A DNA stretch of 7,927 bases from contig MVQW01000103.1 in NCBI GenBank assembly GCA_002067265.1, forward strand, positions 1-7,927, written 5' to 3'. Of this stretch, positions 5,316 to 7,927 are shown piece by piece. The stretch's first letter is position 1. Each line of letters starts with the position of its first letter. The DNA is from Methanomethylovorans sp. PtaU1.Bin073 (GTDB lineage: Archaea > Halobacteriota > Methanosarcinia > Methanosarcinales > Methanosarcinaceae). A model generated the notes under the pieces. It searched no databases. It had not been told where the DNA came from and worked only from the letters and a program-made list of their open reading frames with translations. Made by a program: the position numbers and the translations under genes.

Positions 5316-6356
5316 ATGCTGTACGCTTTTGAACTTTCTGGGGAGCATGATTCACTCCCAATCATGGAAGCTTATGCTTGCATGGAAATAGCAGGGTTGG
5401 ATTTCAAGGAACATGAAATATTTGACCAATGCCTTGTTGTGAGCATTAATGGTACTATCGATGAGATCGAACCTCGCTTGCTGCATGTAGCAGAGAGGCT
5501 TGCTATGTCACACCATATAATAAGAGTTGCAGCTATGTGTGAGACTTCGGCAAGTGACATATTAGAAATGGCAGAAAATGTTGATTATTCAATGCATATT
5601 GCACCAGAACAGACATTTGTGGTAAGGGCCAAGAAAATCAAGCATTATTGTGACTTTGAAAGAGAGTTCATAGAGGGACATGTTGGCGGTAAGATCTTCA
5701 GAAAAGGATTCCGTGCGAACCTAAAGGCACCAAATATCCAATTCAGATTAATTCTGGGAGAAAAATGTATCTTTGGTCCGGTAGTAGCATCTGTGGACAG
5801 AAGTGCTTATGAGGAGAGGTTGCCTCATAAAAAACCTTTTTTCTATCCTGGTGTGCTCATGCCCAGAGTAGCTCGGGCACTTGTGAACATTTCCAGAGTA
5901 AAAGCCAATGAAGTGTTATTCGACCCATTCTGTGGTACAGCTGGCATCCTTGTAGAAGGAGAAATCGTAGGGGCCAAAGTAATAGGCATTGAAGTACGTT
6001 CCATGATAGCTTCGGGTGCACAGATGAACCTACAGTCCTTTGGAGGATACTACAATATCATTGTAGGTGATGCATGTACCGTTCCCCTTAAAGATGAATC
6101 TGTAGATGCTATAGTTACAGATCCTCCTTATGGACGTTCTGCAGCAATCAGAGCTGAATCACTATATCATCTTTATGCCGGTTCCTTTAGAGAAATGTAC
6201 AGATTACTTCGAAAGGGTAAACTTGCCATAGTAGTCTCTGAAATGGATATAACCGAATTTGCAAAAAATGCAGGGTTCAAGATATTTGATGAATATAGAC
6301 AGAGAGTACATAGAAGCCTTACAAGGAGGATTACAGTACTATATAAGGAGCAATAG
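5316..6356 (+). CDS. tRNA (guanine10-N2)-methyltransferase, archaeal Trm-G10 type
   Basis: Predicted S-adenosylmethionine-dependent enzyme that mono- or dimethylates N2 of guanosine 10 in tRNA, by analogy with the archaeal Trm-G10 family. It has 346 residues, usual for the family. The N-terminus MLYAFELSGEHDSLP is typical of the family. Residues about 50-160 are the THUMP tRNA-binding region, including GGKIFRKGFRANLKAPNIQ near 124-142. The C-terminal half is a Rossmann methyltransferase: FDPFCGTAG (202-210) is the cofactor motif I, IGIEV (223-227) carries the acidic ribose-binding residue, GDA (251-253) follows, and TDPPYGRSA (268-276) is the catalytic D/N-PPY motif of amino-N-methyltransferases. 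The ATG was chosen from the conserved N-terminus and TATA spacing; no SD is visible. It is transcribed away from the PUA/PAPS-reductase-like gene, and the next gene downstream is 210 bp away with its own ribosome-binding site. No defect was seen. Confidence 0.92.
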   Translation: MLYAFELSGEHDSLPIMEAYACMEIAGLDFKEHEIFDQCLVVSINGTIDEIEPRLLHVAERLAMSHHIIRVAAMCETSASDILEMAENVDYSMHIAPEQTFVVRAKKIKHYCDFEREFIEGHVGGKIFRKGFRANLKAPNIQFRLILGEKCIFGPVVASVDRSAYEERLPHKKPFFYPGVLMPRVARALVNISRVKANEVLFDPFCGTAGILVEGEIVGAKVIGIEVRSMIASGAQMNLQSFGGYYNIIVGDACTVPLKDESVDAIVTDPPYGRSAAIRAESLYHLYAGSFREMYRLLRKGKLAIVVSEMDITEFAKNAGFKIFDEYRQRVHRSLTRRITVLYKEQ

Positions 6357-6408
6357 AAAATCTACTCAATTGATAAAACAAGATTTATACATATTTATTA
6401 ATATACCA

Positions 6409-6413
6409 TTTTT
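6409..6413 (+). terminator. Weak T-run downstream of the methyltransferase gene
   Basis: Five T about 55 nt after the stop codon, in AT-rich DNA. It is the best oligo-T candidate for ending this transcript but is short. No convincing hairpin stands before it. Confidence 0.25.
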
Positions 6414-6430
6414 GCTAGTTAATATCGGTA

Positions 6431-6447
6431 GTACAAAGTTGTTGTAC
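6431..6447. promoter_or_regulatory. Inverted repeat GTACAA..TTGTAC
   Basis: Perfect 6-bp arms (6431-6436 and 6442-6447) around AGTTG, in the 210-bp spacer upstream of the TPR lipoprotein gene. It could be an operator or a small RNA stem. GTTGTACA here (6441-6448) also occurs within the 469-492 palindrome, though the geometry differs. Confidence 0.3.
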
Positions 6448-6494
6448 ATACATAGAGAATAATGAAAGTGTTAGAGACTAGGCTATCAAACTTG

Positions 6495-6508
6495 TTTCTA
6501 AATAGAAA
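6495..6508 (+). promoter_or_regulatory. Palindromic TATA-like region upstream of the TPR gene
   Basis: TTTCTA (6495-6500) and TAGAAA (6503-6508) are perfect inverted arms around AA. The core CTAAATAG is TATA-like; initiation about 25 nt on gives a leader of roughly 40 nt that keeps the GGAGGA. CTTTTATCA (6533-6541) is an alternative box but would leave almost no leader. Nothing else in 6357-6566 looks coding. Confidence 0.3.
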
Positions 6509-6557
6509 GACTTAATTTCAAAAAACTTCTACCTTTTATCAAGCAATGGCAATAACC

Positions 6558-6563
6558 GGAGGA
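6558..6563 (+). promoter_or_regulatory. SD upstream of the TPR lipoprotein gene
   Basis: GGAGGA lies 3 nt before ATG 6567 and 9 nt before an in-frame GTG at 6573. Both are possible starts; they differ by two residues and give the same signal peptide. The in-frame ATG at 6546 lies before the SD and is less likely. Confidence 0.55.
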
Positions 6564-6566
6564 AAA

Positions 6567-7927
6567 ATGGTAGTGAATAAAAAATATATCATTCTGAGTC
6601 TAGTATTTATTACGGTTTTCTGTGCAGGATGTATTGGAACTGATGAATCAGACAGTTGGAATGAAAAGGGCAAAGACCTTGTTGAAGACGGGAAATACAC
6701 CGAAGCAATACAGGCATTCAATAAATCCATTGAATTAAATCCTCAAAATGATGAAGCTTGGCTTAACAAAGGTATTGCACTTGCTGAAATTGGAAATAAT
6801 GAAGAATCTATACAAGCATTGGATAAAGCCATCCAACTTAAACCAAACAATGCCGAGTATTTGAGTGAAAAGGGGATTGTACTCCGCAAGATAGGAAGAT
6901 ATGAAGAAGCAATACAGACCTATGACAAAATCATAGAAATAGAGCCCCTTGATAGTTTTGCTTGGTACAATAAAGGCATTGCACTTCACTATCTAGGAAA
7001 AAATGAAGATGCAATACAGGCATATAATAAATCCACGGAACTCAATCCACGGTTTGCCACAGCCTGGTACAATAAAGGATATGCCTTCTTTAATATGGGC
7101 AGATACCAAGAAGCTATTCAGGCATTCGATAGAGCAATAGAAATTGATTCAAAAGATGCAAGAACATGGAATTATAAAGGTTTGGCGTATAGTGAACTTG
7201 GTAGTTATTACGAAGCATTGGTAGCTTTCAACAGAGCTATTGAGATAAATCCACAATATACCAATGCCTTTGATAACAAAGCTTATGCTCTAAATCAAAT
7301 GGAAAGATTTGAGGAAGCGATCCTGGTATGTAACCAATCTATAAAGATTGATCCAAAGAATGCAAAAGCATGGAGCTACAAAGGATATGCTCTTAATAAA
7401 ATGGGGAAATCTGAGGAAGCTACCAATGCATTTAATAATGCCACGAAAATTGATCCTCTGGACGCTGAGGCCTGGAATTACAAAGGGAATGGCCTCTACG
7501 ATATGAAGGAATATGACGAAGCAATACAAAGTTACAATAAGGCTACAGAGATAGACCCTCAGTATGCAGAAGCCTGGAAAAATAAAGCTACAGCTTATTA
7601 TGGCATGACAGAATATGAAAATGCTATCATTGCATATGATAAAGCCATTGAATTAGAACCCGAAGATGCTGAAGTATGGGATAGGAAAGGCACTGCACTC
7701 CGTAGAATGGGCGAATACGATGAAGCAATAGCAGCATATGATAAGGCTATAGAGATCAATTCTCAAAGTACCTCAATCCGGATGCACAAAGGATATGCAC
7801 TGTATGAAATGGAAGAATATGACGAAGCAAATCAAGTATTCGAGAAGGTCATAGAGATAAATCCTCAACATTTCGATGCATGGTATAGCAAAGGAAATGC
7901 ACTAAGAGAGATGGGACAAACTGACTC
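6567..7927 (+). CDS. TPR-repeat lipoprotein, cut by the right edge
   Basis: The frame is open from the ATG to the window end, 453 complete codons with no stop. Residues 1-22 are a lipoprotein-type signal: NKK, a hydrophobic core about 7-18, then CAGC with the presumed lipidated Cys22, although the lipobox has Cys rather than Leu/Val at -3. From residue 29 there are twelve complete 34-residue tetratricopeptide repeats and 17 residues of a thirteenth. The consensus is roughly AW-x-x-KG-x-AL-x-x-MG-x-YEEAI-x-AYDKAIEI-x-P. The protein is probably anchored outside the cytoplasmic membrane and serves as a binding scaffold; TPRs mediate protein contacts, and the partner is unknown. The repeats run without spacers and no catalytic domain appears before the edge. 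Methanosarcinales genomes carry many such proteins, so the specific role cannot be assigned. It has its own SD and is 210 bp from the methyltransferase gene, so it is likely a separate unit. Confidence 0.9.
   Translation, partial: MVVNKKYIILSLVFITVFCAGCIGTDESDSWNEKGKDLVEDGKYTEAIQAFNKSIELNPQNDEAWLNKGIALAEIGNNEESIQALDKAIQLKPNNAEYLSEKGIVLRKIGRYEEAIQTYDKIIEIEPLDSFAWYNKGIALHYLGKNEDAIQAYNKSTELNPRFATAWYNKGYAFFNMGRYQEAIQAFDRAIEIDSKDARTWNYKGLAYSELGSYYEALVAFNRAIEINPQYTNAFDNKAYALNQMERFEEAILVCNQSIKIDPKNAKAWSYKGYALNKMGKSEEATNAFNNATKIDPLDAEAWNYKGNGLYDMKEYDEAIQSYNKATEIDPQYAEAWKNKATAYYGMTEYENAIIAYDKAIELEPEDAEVWDRKGTALRRMGEYDEAIAAYDKAIEINSQSTSIRMHKGYALYEMEEYDEANQVFEKVIEINPQHFDAWYSKGNALREMGQTD
6651..7927 (+). 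repeat. Tandem 102-bp TPR-coding repeats
   Basis: Twelve full 102-bp units and a partial one encode the 34-residue TPRs. They are diverged at DNA level; only short blocks such as GAAGCAATACA recur nearly unchanged. The period never breaks across the window, so no frameshift or partial unit is seen inside the array. Confidence 0.85.

Noticed and set aside
6546..6566. ATG at 6546 as the start of the TPR lipoprotein
   Set aside because: It is in frame but lies before the GGAGGA, which is placed to serve the ATG at 6567 or the GTG at 6573. It would also lengthen the signal peptide N-region without need.
6539..7529. Minus-strand frames opposite the TPR gene
   Set aside because: They recur with the 102-bp period because they are the complement of the TPR repeats.
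6651..7927. CRISPR-like array
   Set aside because: The period is 102 bp, the repeats are diverged and open in one frame, and the translation is TPR.

Overview
The window looks like chromosomal DNA of a methanogenic archaeon of the Methanosarcinales. The evidence is a FilR1/DUF1724-type winged-helix regulator, a zinc ribbon-PUA-PAPS reductase-ferredoxin fusion, an archaeal Trm-G10 tRNA methyltransferase with a THUMP region, a TPR lipoprotein, AT-rich spacers with TATA-like boxes, and Shine-Dalgarno (SD) sequences of the GGAGGTGATC type. Genus cannot be fixed from the sequence alone.

Layout. Positions 1-444 hold two minus-strand genes: the first codons of a gene running off the left edge, and a very acidic 134-residue orphan protein behind a promoter with two TACAACC-type inverted repeats. 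Positions 445-636 hold that promoter and then a 67-bp GC-rich island. The island contains a CCCCG..CGGGG hairpin like those at the right end of IS200/IS605 elements, flanked by direct repeats, with no transposase gene. Next on the minus strand come a FilR-like regulator (637-1389), a purH gene for the last two steps of IMP synthesis (1569-3185), and a 633-residue PUA/PAPS-reductase/ferredoxin fusion protein (3268-5169). Position 5170 begins a 146-bp divergent promoter region with a perfect 11-bp tandem duplication. On the plus strand follow the tRNA G10 methyltransferase (5316-6356), a 210-bp spacer with two inverted repeats, and a lipoprotein of at least twelve TPR units running off the right edge (6567-7927).

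The genes are mostly separate transcription units. T-runs follow purH and the fusion gene, and most genes have their own promoter-like sequence. The only likely operon is the pair at the left edge. PurH makes IMP. The divergent pair at 3268-6356 may share an RNA-modification theme, because the fusion protein carries an RNA-binding PUA domain and lacks the catalytic C-terminal Cys motif of true APS/PAPS reductases. That link is inference.

Most worth checking: the fusion protein, the orphan IS605-like hairpin island at the 3' end of the regulator gene, and the acidic orphan gene with its duplicated operator-like sites. No CRISPR array, rRNA or tRNA gene was seen.
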